A program made the translations under genes and the position numbers. Under the pieces are notes generated by a model that searched no databases, was not told where the DNA came from, and saw nothing but the letters and a program-made list of their open reading frames with translations. Below, piece by piece: positions 53,343 to 61,713 of a DNA stretch of 64,000 nucleotides. This DNA is from Burkholderia sp. OK233 (lineage in GTDB: Bacteria > Pseudomonadota > Gammaproteobacteria > Burkholderiales > Burkholderiaceae). The stretch lies in contig NZ_OCSR01000002.1 of assembly GCF_900230185.1 (NCBI RefSeq), positions 558,001-622,000 on the forward strand. Direction: 5' to 3'. The stretch's first letter is position 1, and the number at the start of each line of letters is the position of its first letter.

Positions 53343-54440
53343 TCAATTACCGTTTGTTCCCTCGAACTCAACGATCTCGATCCAGTTCGCGCCCTTACCC
53401 ACGGGGTACTGTCCAATCAAAGCCAGTGCGCCAGTGTTGCGGTCGATGCGGTAAGCGCTCATGTTTGACGACAGTTGACCGACTGCAAGCAGATACTTGC
53501 CCGACGGATCGATATTGAATCCGCGCGGCTGCTTTTCTGTCTGGTACGTGCCAACGCGCGTCAGTTCACCTGATTTAGCGTCCACCCGATAGACAGCCAG
53601 CGTGTTGGACGTGCGTTCAGTGGCGTACAGGAAACGCCCGTCTGGTGTGACGTGCACATCCGCACCCCACGGCTTGTCGCCGGAAAAATCGGGCGGCAGG
53701 ATGGAAACGGTCTGAACAGGTTTGACTTTGTCACGCGTGCTATCGAAGGCGAGCACATGCAGTTTGCCATCGAGCTCATCGATCAGATAGACAAAGCGAT
53801 GATCCGGCGAGAACACAAAGTGGCGCGGCCCCGACTTCGCGGGCAACGAATAGGCGGGTGCGGCGTCTTCGGTTAACTGGCCGTTCGAAGCATCGAATTT
53901 CAGACGCAACCACGCATCCGAGCCGAGCACCGATGCGAAGACATAACGATTGTCAGGCGCATTGCGTATGGCGTGAGCCATGGGGCCGGTTTTGACGGTT
54001 TGCTGGACGTCACCCACCACGCCATCCGCGGCGATCCGGTTCACTGCCAGAAGGTTTCCGCCATACGATGCAGAAAAGAGGTAGCGACCGCTCGCATCCG
54101 TCGATACGTAGGCCATGCTATCCGCAAGCGGCGCCCTGCTCAGTTCGATCAGCCGGCCGTCGAGCGGATTGACCGCGAAGCTCACCACGCTATACGGCTT
54201 GGAGCGTAACGCGGCATAGAGCCGGAGATGGTCGGGCGAAAGCGCCATCGGCATGACCGTGCCCCCAACCGGCACGGTCTCGACTGCGGCGAGTGAGCCG
54301 CTCGATTTGTCGAGGCTAAAGACAGAGATGTCCTGGCTGTCTGCATTCGATACGTAGGCATACGTAGCAGCCTGCGATGCGCCCGATCCCAATACACCCG
54401 CAAACAGGATTGCTGCGACCAGGGTGGCCCTAACGCTCAT
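53343..54440 (-). CDS. Exported lactonase-family seven-bladed beta-propeller
   Basis: A 365-residue protein of the Pgl/YbhE lactonase family. ATG 54440 has GGAG 8 bp upstream. Signal peptide VRATLVAAILFAGVLGSGASQA, then seven repeats of the type TYAYVSNADSQDISVFSLD with YAALRSKPYSVVSFAV, FASVLGSDAWLRLKF, RFVYLIDELDGKLHVLAFD and RFLYATERTSNTLAVYRVD. Relatives hydrolyse 6-phosphogluconolactone or other lactones, but a periplasmic form cannot act on the phosphorylated sugar inside the cell, so a free lactone or only a binding role is likely. Confidence 0.87.
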   Translation of the reverse strand: MSVRATLVAAILFAGVLGSGASQAATYAYVSNADSQDISVFSLDKSSGSLAAVETVPVGGTVMPMALSPDHLRLYAALRSKPYSVVSFAVNPLDGRLIELSRAPLADSMAYVSTDASGRYLFSASYGGNLLAVNRIAADGVVGDVQQTVKTGPMAHAIRNAPDNRYVFASVLGSDAWLRLKFDASNGQLTEDAAPAYSLPAKSGPRHFVFSPDHRFVYLIDELDGKLHVLAFDSTRDKVKPVQTVSILPPDFSGDKPWGADVHVTPDGRFLYATERTSNTLAVYRVDAKSGELTRVGTYQTEKQPRGFNIDPSGKYLLAVGQLSSNMSAYRIDRNTGALALIGQYPVGKGANWIEIVEFEGTNGN

Positions 54441-54583
54441 CGTGACACTCCGTTGAAATGGTTGAATATGAACATCCAGCATCGGCCGCCTCGGTCTTTT
54501 CGAAAAAATTTGGACGGCCGGTGGCAGCGCATTGCCGCCCCGGCAAGTGCGCGACAGATGCTTTTACTGGATATGGATGCGGG

Positions 54584-56140
54584 TCAAACGCGATTGAGGC
54601 GGAATGCGGAAACAGCATCCGTCATCGCTTGCGCCTGCTGCTCAAGTGCGCTCGCGGCGGCGGCGGCCTCCTCGACTAGCGCGGCGTTCTGCTGCGTTAC
54701 CCGGTCCATCTGGCTGACGGCCTGCCCGACCTGCTCGATGCCGGAGCTCTGCTCAACTGTCGCCGAGGTAATCTCAGCCATGATGGTGGCGACGCCTTGC
54801 ACCGCGCCCACAATCTCACCCATGGTCTGCCCGGCCTGGACAACGAGTTCATTACCATCACGGATATCGTTGACGGATGCGGCGATCAGCGTTTTGATCT
54901 CCTGCGCCGCGGCAGCGCTGCGCTGCGCGAGCGTGCGCACCTCGCCGGCGACAACGGCGAAGCCGCGGCCCTGCTCCCCTGCTCGCGCGGATTCGACCGC
55001 CGCATTCAAGGCCAGAATGTTGGTTTGAAATGCGATGCTGTTGATCATCCCCGTGATCTCGGCAATCTTGTTCGAACTGGCCGTGATCGCCGTCATCGTT
55101 TGCACTGCCTGCTGCACGACGTTGCCGCCTCGCTGTGCGACGTCCGCCGCGTTGGCGGCGAGCTTGCTTGCCTGGCGGGCATGGTCGGCGTTCTGTTTGA
55201 CGGTCGAGGTCAGCTCTTCCATGCTGGCCGCCGTTTCTTCGAGCGATGCAGACTGCTGCTCGGTTCTACTCGACAAATCGAGGTTGCCGGCAGCGATCTC
55301 ACGCGCACCACCGTGAATGGCTTCACAGTTCACGCGCACATTCGATACCGTCTTCGCCAACCCCGTCTGCATCTGCGACATCGCCGTAAACAGCTGCCCC
55401 AACTCGCTCCTGCCCCCTTCCGGAATCGATACGGTCAGGTCGCTTCCTGCAATACGGTTGAGCAACTCAGAGGCAATCTGCAGCGGACGGACCACGATCT
55501 TCCGCAAAGCGAAATGCGCGGCGACGATCAATGCAAGGGCTAGTGCCACCCCAGCCGCCACCATCGTGACGACCCACGTGTATTCACGATCACCTTGCGC
55601 GGCGGAATCCTTGGCAAGGGCTTCAGCGAGGTTCTGGAACTTCTCGACATTGGCCGAATAGGCGACGCCGGCCAGCGTGATGTCTTTGTCGTTGATCGAT
55701 ACGTATGCGTTCGTATCGCCCCGCTTCAACGCGTCGAACGCGGTATGCAGAATCGTGGCCAAAGTATTGGAAGAATCGAAAAGTTTTTGCTTCAGCTCGT
55801 CGTCCTGGCCCGCAAACTTATCAGCATCACGAAACATCTTGGTTTCGCGGTCCGCACGCTCCAACGTCGTGGCGGCACTCTTGAGCGCCGAGTCGCGGGT
55901 CACTTCGTCATTGCGCTCTTTCAGTGCCGAATACGCACGCGTCAGAGCGGCGCGGGTGCGTGTGGAGTCTTTATAGGCATCGTTCACCAGCACTTCCTGG
56001 CTGGCGATATCGTGCAGACGCCGAGCGTTGTCGTTAGAACGGCCAAGTGCCAGCACCCCCACTACGCCGCCGATCAGAATCATGCCCGCGAAAAGCACGA
56101 GGACGGCAAGGAGACTGTGTCTTATTGTCAGATTACGCAT
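54584..56140 (-). CDS. Methyl-accepting chemotaxis protein
   Basis: A 518-residue chemoreceptor. Transmembrane helix 1 at about residues 10-32 (LLAVLVLFAGMILIGGVVGVLAL), a periplasmic four-helix-bundle domain of the Tar type (NDAYKDSTRTRAALTRAYSAL), helix 2 near 190-212 (VVTMVAAGVALALALIVAAHF), a HAMP domain (RPLQIASELLNRIAGSDL) and the cytoplasmic signalling hairpin with the invariant tip EITGMINSIAFQTNILALNAAVESARAGEQGRGF (given here in two turns). Glu/Gln methylation heptads flank the tip. Ligand unknown. There is no adjacent che gene. Confidence 0.93.
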   Translation of the reverse strand: MRNLTIRHSLLAVLVLFAGMILIGGVVGVLALGRSNDNARRLHDIASQEVLVNDAYKDSTRTRAALTRAYSALKERNDEVTRDSALKSAATTLERADRETKMFRDADKFAGQDDELKQKLFDSSNTLATILHTAFDALKRGDTNAYVSINDKDITLAGVAYSANVEKFQNLAEALAKDSAAQGDREYTWVVTMVAAGVALALALIVAAHFALRKIVVRPLQIASELLNRIAGSDLTVSIPEGGRSELGQLFTAMSQMQTGLAKTVSNVRVNCEAIHGGAREIAAGNLDLSSRTEQQSASLEETAASMEELTSTVKQNADHARQASKLAANAADVAQRGGNVVQQAVQTMTAITASSNKIAEITGMINSIAFQTNILALNAAVESARAGEQGRGFAVVAGEVRTLAQRSAAAAQEIKTLIAASVNDIRDGNELVVQAGQTMGEIVGAVQGVATIMAEITSATVEQSSGIEQVGQAVSQMDRVTQQNAALVEEAAAAASALEQQAQAMTDAVSAFRLNRV

Positions 56141-56570
56141 GCCTACCGATCCAGTTGACCATTGTCTGATTGTTTACGACATAAACAACGCAAAACCTGA
56201 GCCTTCGATCTCGCAAGATTGCGGTACAGACCGCGGCGGGGCGTGGCGCCGTGCAGATCCATTTCGAGATACGTCATCATACAAGATGAATTGACCCTTT
56301 GTCGAAGTTCTTCGACGCGTATTTACCCGAATTTCCGCAAGTCGTTAAATTTCAATTTCTTGCACCCCGATATCGGCTGGACTCATATTTATATGACGTC
56401 ATATGTCTATGAAACTGATCGCAACTGCCGATATCGCAAGTGAAGCACCGCGGGCACGCACTCATTTGGCTGCCAAGACCCAAGGAGCAGGCTGCACTGC
56501 CCAGTTCAGCCTGAGGGACATTGACTGTCATCGACATTGCCCCGCGCAGCAAGTTATGTCGAAATACTAT
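56141..56570. other. Intergenic region, 430 bp
   Basis: An AT-richer gap between the divergent chemoreceptor and TetR genes. Open frames crossing it lack ribosome-binding sites, and the upstream extension of the TetR frame from 56403 has no protein-like sequence. It must hold both promoters. Confidence 0.5.
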
Positions 56571-56584
56571 ATGATGATCATCAT
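56571..56584. promoter_or_regulatory. TetR-type operator at the regulator's own start
   Basis: ATGATG-AT-CATCAT, a perfect 14-bp palindrome whose last bases form the regulator's start codon. The same half-sites recur before the SDR gene. Binding here would block initiation of the regulator itself. Confidence 0.65.
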
Positions 56585-57179
56585 GAAGAAGCCATCAATC
56601 AATCGGAAAGCTGCCAGCCGCAAAGAAATCACGCACGAGCGCATCGTCGAAGTTGCCGCGCGCGCGATCCGGCGCAGCGGGTACGACGGCACAGGAGTGG
56701 CCGACATCATGAAGGAGGCCGGCCTGACGCATGGTGGCTTCTATGCCCACTTCCCATCGCGCGAGGTGCTGCTTGCCGAAGCTGCTGATCGCGCCGGTGC
56801 TGAAGCCGTGGCCCTGTCAGAACATATCGCCGCCTCCGTCCCGCCAGAGGACGCGTTGCCGTCGATGGTGCGCGCCTACCTGTCGAAGGAGCATTGCGAA
56901 GACATAGAGAATGGCTGCCCGGTCTCCGCCCTTGGTTCCGAGATGCCGCGCCAGGCGCCGGTCGTGCGGCGCGCAGCCACCCGCCGCATCAAGGAGATGA
57001 TCGATGTCATTGCGCGCCAGTTGCCCGATTGGGGTCAGCCGGGCGCGCATGAGCAGGCGCTTGTCACGGCGGCCACCATGGTTGGCACCATGGTGCTGGC
57101 GCGCGCCGTCGACGACCCGAAGCTGTCGGAAGATTTTCTTGAAGCCGCATTGAAAAAACTCGCGCCCACTGACGCGTAA
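56583..57179 (+). CDS. TetR-family transcriptional regulator
   Basis: A 198-residue TetR protein. The helix-turn-helix is GVADIMKEAGLTHGGFYAHFPSREVLLAEA near residues 30-60, which places it in the AcrR/NemR-like group with the family-typical G-x-F-Y-x-H-F. The C-terminal domain carries Cys in KEHCEDIENGCPVSALGSEMPRQ, typical of regulators that may sense electrophiles through Cys. The start ATG 56583 lies within the operator and has no ribosome-binding site; in-frame ATGs at 56571-56574 would add only MMII. It likely represses itself and the SDR-MDR genes downstream. Confidence 0.87.
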   Translation: MKKPSINRKAASRKEITHERIVEVAARAIRRSGYDGTGVADIMKEAGLTHGGFYAHFPSREVLLAEAADRAGAEAVALSEHIAASVPPEDALPSMVRAYLSKEHCEDIENGCPVSALGSEMPRQAPVVRRAATRRIKEMIDVIARQLPDWGQPGAHEQALVTAATMVGTMVLARAVDDPKLSEDFLEAALKKLAPTDA

Positions 57180-57183
57180 ATCC

Positions 57184-57204
57184 ACCGGCCCGGTGCCGGT
57201 TTTT
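57184..57204 (+). terminator. Short hairpin terminator after TetR gene
   Basis: A 6-bp stem ACCGGC/GCCGGT with a 5-nt loop followed by TTTT, just after the stop codon. Confidence 0.65.
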
Positions 57205-57213
57205 GTTGGATCG

Positions 57214-57237
57214 AAAATATGATGAACATCATATTTT
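57214..57237. promoter_or_regulatory. TetR operator before the SDR-MDR unit
   Basis: A perfect inverted repeat AAAATATGATG-AA-CATCATATTTT, 58 bp before the SDR start. Its core ATGATG-N2-CATCAT is identical to the element at the TetR start, so both are probably sites of that regulator. Confidence 0.75.
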
Positions 57238-57295
57238 AGCAAGATGAACTCTCAAGCAAGCACCTGAAGACATCCCTCAATATCGGAAGGACATC

Positions 57296-58105
57296 ATGGA
57301 AACCGGAATAGCGCTCGTTACGGGCGCCTCGTCAGGAATCGGCGAAGCCACGGCCAAGCGGCTCGCGAAGGCTGGATACAAGGTCTACGGCACCAGCCGG
57401 CGCGGTCCACAAGCCGGCCAGCGGACGTTCGGGATGCTGCCACTTGACGTGACTAGCGATGAATCCGTCAAAGCTGCCGTCAAGGAAGTACTGCGCCTGC
57501 ACGGCCGCATCGACCTGCTGGTGAACAACGCCGGTTTCGGCGTGGCCCCTGCCGCTGCAGAAGAGAGTTCGATTGATCAGGCCCGCGCGATCTTCGATAC
57601 GAACTTCTTCGGGATCGTCCGCATGACGCGTGCCGTGGTGCCCCATATGCGGCAACAAGGCAGCGGCCGCATCATCAACATCGGCTCTGTGTTGGGTTTC
57701 TTACCCATGCCCTATATGGCGCTGTATTCCGCCACCAAACATGCGGTCGCAGGCTATTCCGAATCGCTCGATCATGAGTTGCGCACAATGGGCATCCGGG
57801 TCTCCGTCATTGAGCCCGCCTACATCAAGACGCCTTTCGACGCGAACTTCATGGAGCCAGACGTTCCCCTCGACGACTACCTTGAGGTACGCACGGCCAT
57901 CGCCAGGCGAGTGAAAGAGGTCGTCGAGAGCGCTGACGGTCCCGAGGTTGTGGCCGAGACCGTACTGCAGGCCGCCATCGCGGCTCGCCCGAAACTTCGC
58001 TATACAGCCGGTGGACTCGCCGCCCGTCTGCGAATACTGCGCAGGTTTGCGCCCGCCGGCATTGTGGATGCCGGTATTCGCAAAGACCTGCGACTTCAAA
58101 CCTGA
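57296..58105 (+). CDS. Short-chain dehydrogenase/reductase
   Basis: A 269-residue classical SDR. The Rossmann motif is VTGASSGIGEATAKRL (residues ~8-23), NNAG appears in LLVNNAGFGVAPA, and the catalytic tetrad has Ser in NIGSVLGFL and Tyr/Lys in YSATKHA. Arg-rich SRRGPQ after strand 2 suggests NADP(H). AAGGA lies 6 bp before the start. Substrate unknown. It is followed 95 bp later by a second oxidoreductase and is under the TetR operator at 57214. Confidence 0.9.
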   Translation: METGIALVTGASSGIGEATAKRLAKAGYKVYGTSRRGPQAGQRTFGMLPLDVTSDESVKAAVKEVLRLHGRIDLLVNNAGFGVAPAAAEESSIDQARAIFDTNFFGIVRMTRAVVPHMRQQGSGRIINIGSVLGFLPMPYMALYSATKHAVAGYSESLDHELRTMGIRVSVIEPAYIKTPFDANFMEPDVPLDDYLEVRTAIARRVKEVVESADGPEVVAETVLQAAIAARPKLRYTAGGLAARLRILRRFAPAGIVDAGIRKDLRLQT

Positions 58106-58200
58106 ACGGCATGACTGCATTGCAATCGATCTACAGCGCTACATCCCGGCTACCGTCCGCGATGCAACCTGACTCAACGAGAAACGTACAAGGAAACATG

Positions 58201-59202
58201 ATGAAGGCATTTGTTGTCGATCGATATGGGCGCAAGAATGACTTGCGATCTGGCGAAATGCCGGTCCCGGAGCCGCGTGAGGACGACGTATTGATCCAGA
58301 TCCACGCTGCGGGCGTGAATCCACTCGATGCCAAAATCAGGGATGGCGAGTTCAAGCTGATTCTGCCCTATCGTTTGCCGCTGATTCTGGGCAACGACCT
58401 GGCCGGAGTGGTCGTCCGTGTTGGATCGCGCGTTCGGCAATTCAAGCCAGGCGATGAGGTCTATGCGCGACCACACAAAGATCGCATTGGCACTTTCGCG
58501 GAATTCATTGCGGTCAAAGAAGACGGCGTGGCGTTGAAGCCCAAATCACTCGCCATGGAAGAAGCGGCCTCGATTCCGCTGGTAGGCTTGACCGCGTGGC
58601 AAGCGCTAGTCGAAAAAGGACAACTCAAGAAAGGGCAGAAAGTGCTGATCCATGCCGGCTCGGGCGGCGTCGGCACATTTGCCATTCAATTGGCGAAACA
58701 TGTGGGTGCGACCGTCGCGACGACAACGAGCGCGCGCAATGCCGAACTGATGAAGCAACTCGGTGCGGATATCGTCATCGATTACAAGAAAGACGATTTT
58801 GCGGACATCCTCAAAGGTTACGATCTGGTGCTCGACACGCAGGGCGGCGATACGCTCAAGAAGTCACTGCGCGTGCTCAAGCCGGGTGGCCGGCTCATCG
58901 GGATCGCAGGGCCGCCTGATCCCGACTTTGCAAAAGAAATAAGCGCTTCGTGGTTCCTGAAAACGGTGATGCACTTGTTGAGCTATCGCATCAGGAAAAC
59001 TGCAAAACGTCACGACGTAAGCTATTCATTTGTGTTCATGCGCGCCAGCGGAGACCAACTGAGCCGGATCGCTGCACTGATCGATGCGGGATCCATACGG
59101 CCGGTGATCGATCGGGTCTTCCCGTTTGCGTCCACCAATGAGGCCTTGACTTACGTCGAGACAGGGCGTGTCAAGGGTAAGGTTGTCATCAAGATCCAAT
59201 AG
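58201..59202 (+). CDS. Zinc-free medium-chain dehydrogenase (NADP-dependent enone/quinone reductase type)
   Basis: A 333-residue MDR enzyme: GroES-like domain with ILGNDLAGVVVRVGSRVRQF, Rossmann motif HAGSGGVGTFAIQLAKHVG and C-terminal TGRVKGKVVIKI. No zinc ligands are seen. Relatives reduce double bonds of alkenals and quinones, which fits a TetR regulator with possible thiol sensing. ATG 58201 is chosen with AGGA 6 bp before it; ATG 58198 is adjacent and equally possible. Likely cotranscribed with the SDR. Confidence 0.87.
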   Translation: MKAFVVDRYGRKNDLRSGEMPVPEPREDDVLIQIHAAGVNPLDAKIRDGEFKLILPYRLPLILGNDLAGVVVRVGSRVRQFKPGDEVYARPHKDRIGTFAEFIAVKEDGVALKPKSLAMEEAASIPLVGLTAWQALVEKGQLKKGQKVLIHAGSGGVGTFAIQLAKHVGATVATTTSARNAELMKQLGADIVIDYKKDDFADILKGYDLVLDTQGGDTLKKSLRVLKPGGRLIGIAGPPDPDFAKEISASWFLKTVMHLLSYRIRKTAKRHDVSYSFVFMRASGDQLSRIAALIDAGSIRPVIDRVFPFASTNEALTYVETGRVKGKVVIKIQ

Positions 59203-59365
59203 AAGGCCTGGACCGGTCGCGAGTCATTGGCCGGGAAATGCTGGATAGATTGTTTTAAGAAGCGACAAGAAAAAAACGGCCCCGGAATCCCGAAACATCC
59301 TCCGCATGCCATCCAATGGCATGATAGTGGCCTCGCTTCTCAATCCACCAGCCTCTCTCCCGAAC

Positions 59366-60667
59366 ATGTCGAACCTGATCGTACATGGCGGCCTCCCGTT
59401 ACGCGGCGAGATCGTGCCATCCGCCAACAAGAACGCTGTCCTGCCCATCCTCTGTGCCACGCTGCTGACCGACCAGCCCCTGCGTCTCATCGGCGTACCC
59501 GAGATTACCGACGTCAAGAAGATCCTCGAAATCTTTCGCACGCTCGGCAGCAACGTGTCGATGGACTTTGCCACCGGCATTCTCGATTTGCATCACCACG
59601 CCACGTCCTTCGATCCCGTCGCGCACAGGCTGCCGGAGGAGATGCGTTCTTCGATCATGCTGGTGCCGCCGCTGCTGGCGCGTTTCGGCGTTGCACGTCT
59701 GGAGAACGATGTGAAGGGCTGCACGCTGGGCGTGCGCGAAATCGACCCACACGTTGAGGTGTTCGAGCGCTTCGGCGCGAGCATCGAGCGCACCGCCGAC
59801 TCGCTAATCGTGCGCGCGAGCACTCAGATGGCGGCAAATCATCATTGGCTCGACTACGCGTCGGTCACCACCACGGAGAATTTCGTGCTTTGCGCGGCGT
59901 CGGCCAACGGCACGTCGACGTTGGTCAATGCCGCATCGGAACCGCATGTGCAGGAGTTTTGCCGTTTTCTGGCAATGCTGGGTGTCCCAATCGACGGCAT
60001 TGGCACGTCGCGTCTGAGCGTGGAAGGCGGCCATAAACTCGGCGGCGGCGAGTTTCGGTTCAGCGAGGATTTCCACGAAATCGCGACCTTTCTCGCGCTT
60101 GGCGCGATCACCGGGGGCGACATCATGGTCAAAAACAGCGCGCCCGAGCAGTTCCCGCTTATCGACCGAACCTTCGCGAAGTTCGGCGTGCAGGTGGTGC
60201 ATCGCGATGGCTGGTCGCACGCCGTTCGGGAAGGTCCATTGCGAGTGCGCCGGCCATTCACCCAGAATATTCTCACCAAGGTGGAAGCGGCGCCCTGGCC
60301 GTATCTGCCCGTCGATCTGCTCCCCATCTTCATCGCGCTTGGCGTGAAGGCGGAAGGCAGCGCGATGTTCTGGAACAAGGTCTATGACGGCGCGATGGGC
60401 TGGTCCGTTGAACTCTCCAAATTCGGTGCGCACGTGTTCCTGTCGGACCCTCATCGTTTGATCACTTTCGGCGGACTTCAGTTAAGTCCCGCGAAGGTCG
60501 AGAGTCCGTACATCATTCGCGTGGCGATCGCGCTGCTCATGGTCGCCGCGAGTATCGAGGGGCGCTCGGAAATCACCAATGCGCTACCGATCCGCCGTGC
60601 ACACCCAAATTTTGTGGAAAACTTGCGCTCGGTGGGCGCACGCGTGGAATGGACCAGCGGCGAATGA
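59366..60667 (+). CDS. Divergent UDP-N-acetylglucosamine 1-carboxyvinyltransferase paralogue (MurA-like)
   Basis: A 433-residue enolpyruvyl transferase with the inside-out barrel fold. Conserved positions: Lys22-Asn23 (SANKNAVLPIL), MRSSIMLVPPLLARFG and the active-site loop Cys119, but the loop reads VKGCTLGVREIDPH instead of the usual PGGCAIGARPVDLH. The true murA of Burkholderia sits in another gene context (near his/yrbA genes), so this is a second copy for another nucleotide sugar or peptidoglycan role. It begins 163 bp after the MDR gene; ATG 59366 gives the canonical N-terminus MSNLIVHGGLPLRGEI. The fosfomycin-reactive Cys is retained. Confidence 0.85.
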   Translation: MSNLIVHGGLPLRGEIVPSANKNAVLPILCATLLTDQPLRLIGVPEITDVKKILEIFRTLGSNVSMDFATGILDLHHHATSFDPVAHRLPEEMRSSIMLVPPLLARFGVARLENDVKGCTLGVREIDPHVEVFERFGASIERTADSLIVRASTQMAANHHWLDYASVTTTENFVLCAASANGTSTLVNAASEPHVQEFCRFLAMLGVPIDGIGTSRLSVEGGHKLGGGEFRFSEDFHEIATFLALGAITGGDIMVKNSAPEQFPLIDRTFAKFGVQVVHRDGWSHAVREGPLRVRRPFTQNILTKVEAAPWPYLPVDLLPIFIALGVKAEGSAMFWNKVYDGAMGWSVELSKFGAHVFLSDPHRLITFGGLQLSPAKVESPYIIRVAIALLMVAASIEGRSEITNALPIRRAHPNFVENLRSVGARVEWTSGE

Positions 60668-60700
60668 TCGTCTAAGGCGATCCCCGAGAACCCGAGCATC

Positions 60701-61672
60701 ATGGAGCAAATCTTGCACGAACTTCGCCTCGAGACGCTGCAGGTAGGTGCACTGCGCATGCGTGTGGCCACCCAGGGCAGCGGCCCGCTGGTGCTGCTAT
60801 GTCATGGATTTCCGGAGTCGTGGTACGCCTGGCGGCACCAGTTGGCGGCGTTGTCAGCCGCCGGGTTCCGCGCCGTCGCGCCCGACATGCGTGGCTATGG
60901 CGGCACCGATGCGCCGCCAGACGCGGAGTCGTACACGATGCTGCATCTCGTCGGCGACATGGTCGAGCTCGTCAATGTTCTCGGCGAGAGCGAGGCGGTG
61001 ATCGTCGGCCACGACTGGGGCGCGCCGGTGGCCTGGAACGCGGCGATGTTGCGGCCCGATCTGTTCCGCGCCGTCGTTGGCATGAGCGTGCCGTTCCATC
61101 CGCCTGCACGGGAGGACTTGCTCAGTGCGCTGGAGCGGCAAGGTGTGCAAACGTTCTATATGCAGTATTTCCAGACACCCGGCGTCGCTGAGCGCGAGTT
61201 CGAGGCCGATCCCGAAGCCACCATTCGACGCGTCACGTTCAGCATGTCGGGCGATGGGCCCGATCACGTGGTGGCGGGCATACTCGCGCCCGGCACGGGT
61301 TTTCTCGACAACACAGTGGACCCTGAGACGCTGCCAGCCTGGCTGAGCAGCGAAGAGATCGCTTACGTGGCAGGGGAATTCGCGCGCACCGGTTTCAGAG
61401 GTGGGCTGAACTGGTACCGCAGCATTCGGCGCTCGTCGGAACTCATGGCCGCGTGGCGGGGCTGCGTGATCCGGCAGCCATCGCTATTCGTCGCCGGCGC
61501 GAAAGACGACGTCCTTAAGTTCCCGGGCGCGCAGGCCCGTATCGCGAATCTGGCACGCGTACTGCCCGGACTGCGTGGACGCCATATTCTCGATGGAGCG
61601 GGTCATTGGATTCAGCGCGAGCGTTCGGCAGAAGTGAGCGCCTTGCTGGTTGAGTTCTTGAAGGGGCTGTAG
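60701..61672 (+). CDS. Epoxide hydrolase-like alpha/beta hydrolase
   Basis: A 323-residue enzyme of the soluble epoxide hydrolase/haloalkane dehalogenase group. The oxyanion motif is CHGFPESWYAW, the nucleophile Asp is in VGHDWGAPVAW and the catalytic His in DGAGHWIQRE; ring-opening Tyr candidates are in the cap (FYMQYFQ). The nucleophile is Asp, not Ser, so esterase activity is unlikely. It starts 33 bp after the MurA-like gene and is probably cotranscribed. Confidence 0.88.
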   Translation: MEQILHELRLETLQVGALRMRVATQGSGPLVLLCHGFPESWYAWRHQLAALSAAGFRAVAPDMRGYGGTDAPPDAESYTMLHLVGDMVELVNVLGESEAVIVGHDWGAPVAWNAAMLRPDLFRAVVGMSVPFHPPAREDLLSALERQGVQTFYMQYFQTPGVAEREFEADPEATIRRVTFSMSGDGPDHVVAGILAPGTGFLDNTVDPETLPAWLSSEEIAYVAGEFARTGFRGGLNWYRSIRRSSELMAAWRGCVIRQPSLFVAGAKDDVLKFPGAQARIANLARVLPGLRGRHILDGAGHWIQRERSAEVSALLVEFLKGL

Positions 61673-61713
61673 GCTGCGTACATCCCGGTTCGATCGAGCG
61701 CAGAGTACGGCGA

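Noticed and set aside
56403-56582. 60-residue N-terminal extension of the TetR protein
   Set aside because: No ribosome-binding site and no similarity to TetR N-termini; the operator would be inside the coding region.
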